6,684 nucleotides of DNA from Flavobacterium psychrophilum. GTDB lineage: Bacteria; Bacteroidota; Bacteroidia; Flavobacteriales; Flavobacteriaceae. Positions 6,640 to 6,684 of this stretch are shown one piece after another. Location: positions 1 to 6,684 of the forward strand of contig CAMAWK010000127.1 in assembly GCA_945861915.1 (NCBI GenBank). Reading direction: 5' to 3'. The notes below the pieces were generated by a model. That model had not been told where the DNA came from and made no database searches. It was given only the letters and a program-made list of their open reading frames with translations. The first letter of the stretch is position 1; each line of letters starts with the position of its first letter. The translations under genes and the position numbers were made by a program.

Positions 6640-6643
6640 TGAA

Positions 6644-6684
6644 ATGTATGCTTTAGTCGATTGTAATAATTTTTATGCTTCTTG
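6644..6684 (+). CDS. umuC: UmuC-like Y-family DNA polymerase (5' end only)
   Basis: Only 13 codons are in the window, and they read MYALVDCNNFYAS. The next two bases, TG, allow Cys. This matches the start of UmuC, the catalytic subunit of error-prone polymerase V, whose N-terminus has the form M-[FY]-AL-x-D-x-N-x-FYASCE. The Asp in VDCNNF would be the first catalytic metal ligand and FYAS part of the incoming-nucleotide pocket. An in-frame TAA at 6632-6634 excludes an earlier start. The gene continues beyond the window. No umuD-like gene lies directly upstream, although umuD commonly precedes umuC. The call rests on a short but distinctive peptide. Confidence 0.75.
   Translation, partial: MYALVDCNNFYAS

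Overview
The window looks like a chromosomal segment of a flavobacterium or a close relative in the Bacteroidota. The DNA is strongly A+T-rich. Likely promoters carry the TAnnTTTG -7 box of this phylum, and start codons mostly lack a strong Shine-Dalgarno sequence. The genes fit as well: a Bacteroidota-type Crp/Fnr regulator, and a TonB-dependent receptor with an N-terminal carboxypeptidase-regulatory-like domain.

Layout. A tRNA-Ser(UGA) gene lies on the minus strand at the left edge (2-86), with a good -33/-7 promoter. A plus-strand block follows: a Crp/Fnr-family regulator (351-929), a multi-pass membrane protein of unknown function (996-1763) and a TonB-dependent outer-membrane receptor (1774-4149). 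The membrane protein and receptor are 10 bases apart and probably share a transcript. A 7-bp inverted repeat just upstream of the membrane-protein gene is a candidate operator. A long A/T-armed hairpin at 4224-4262 probably ends this block.

The most interesting part is 4330-6490. Two overlapping genes encode a two-TM, coiled-coil membrane protein (4363-5034) and a DGQHR-domain protein related to DndB/DpdB (5027-6349). They are tightly enclosed by a 15-base inverted repeat (14/15 match), GTTAGCACCAATGAT at 4330-4344 and its near complement at 6351-6365. The right arm opens a roughly 130-base foldable element that runs from CTAAC to GTTAG and contains a 13-bp hairpin with one bulged base. This is the architecture of an integron gene cassette: core site, short leader, ORFs ending at the element, then an attC-like site ending in a second GTTAG core. 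No integrase gene is visible, so the cassette reading is an inference. The cargo resembles a small accessory, possibly defence-related, two-gene system that I cannot match to a described one.

After the cassette come about 150 bases of non-coding DNA with a large hairpin (6561-6612), then the first 13 codons of a gene whose product starts MYALVDCNNFYAS. This is the N-terminus expected of UmuC, the Y-family polymerase subunit. A -7-like box only 4 bases before its ATG suggests a nearly leaderless mRNA.
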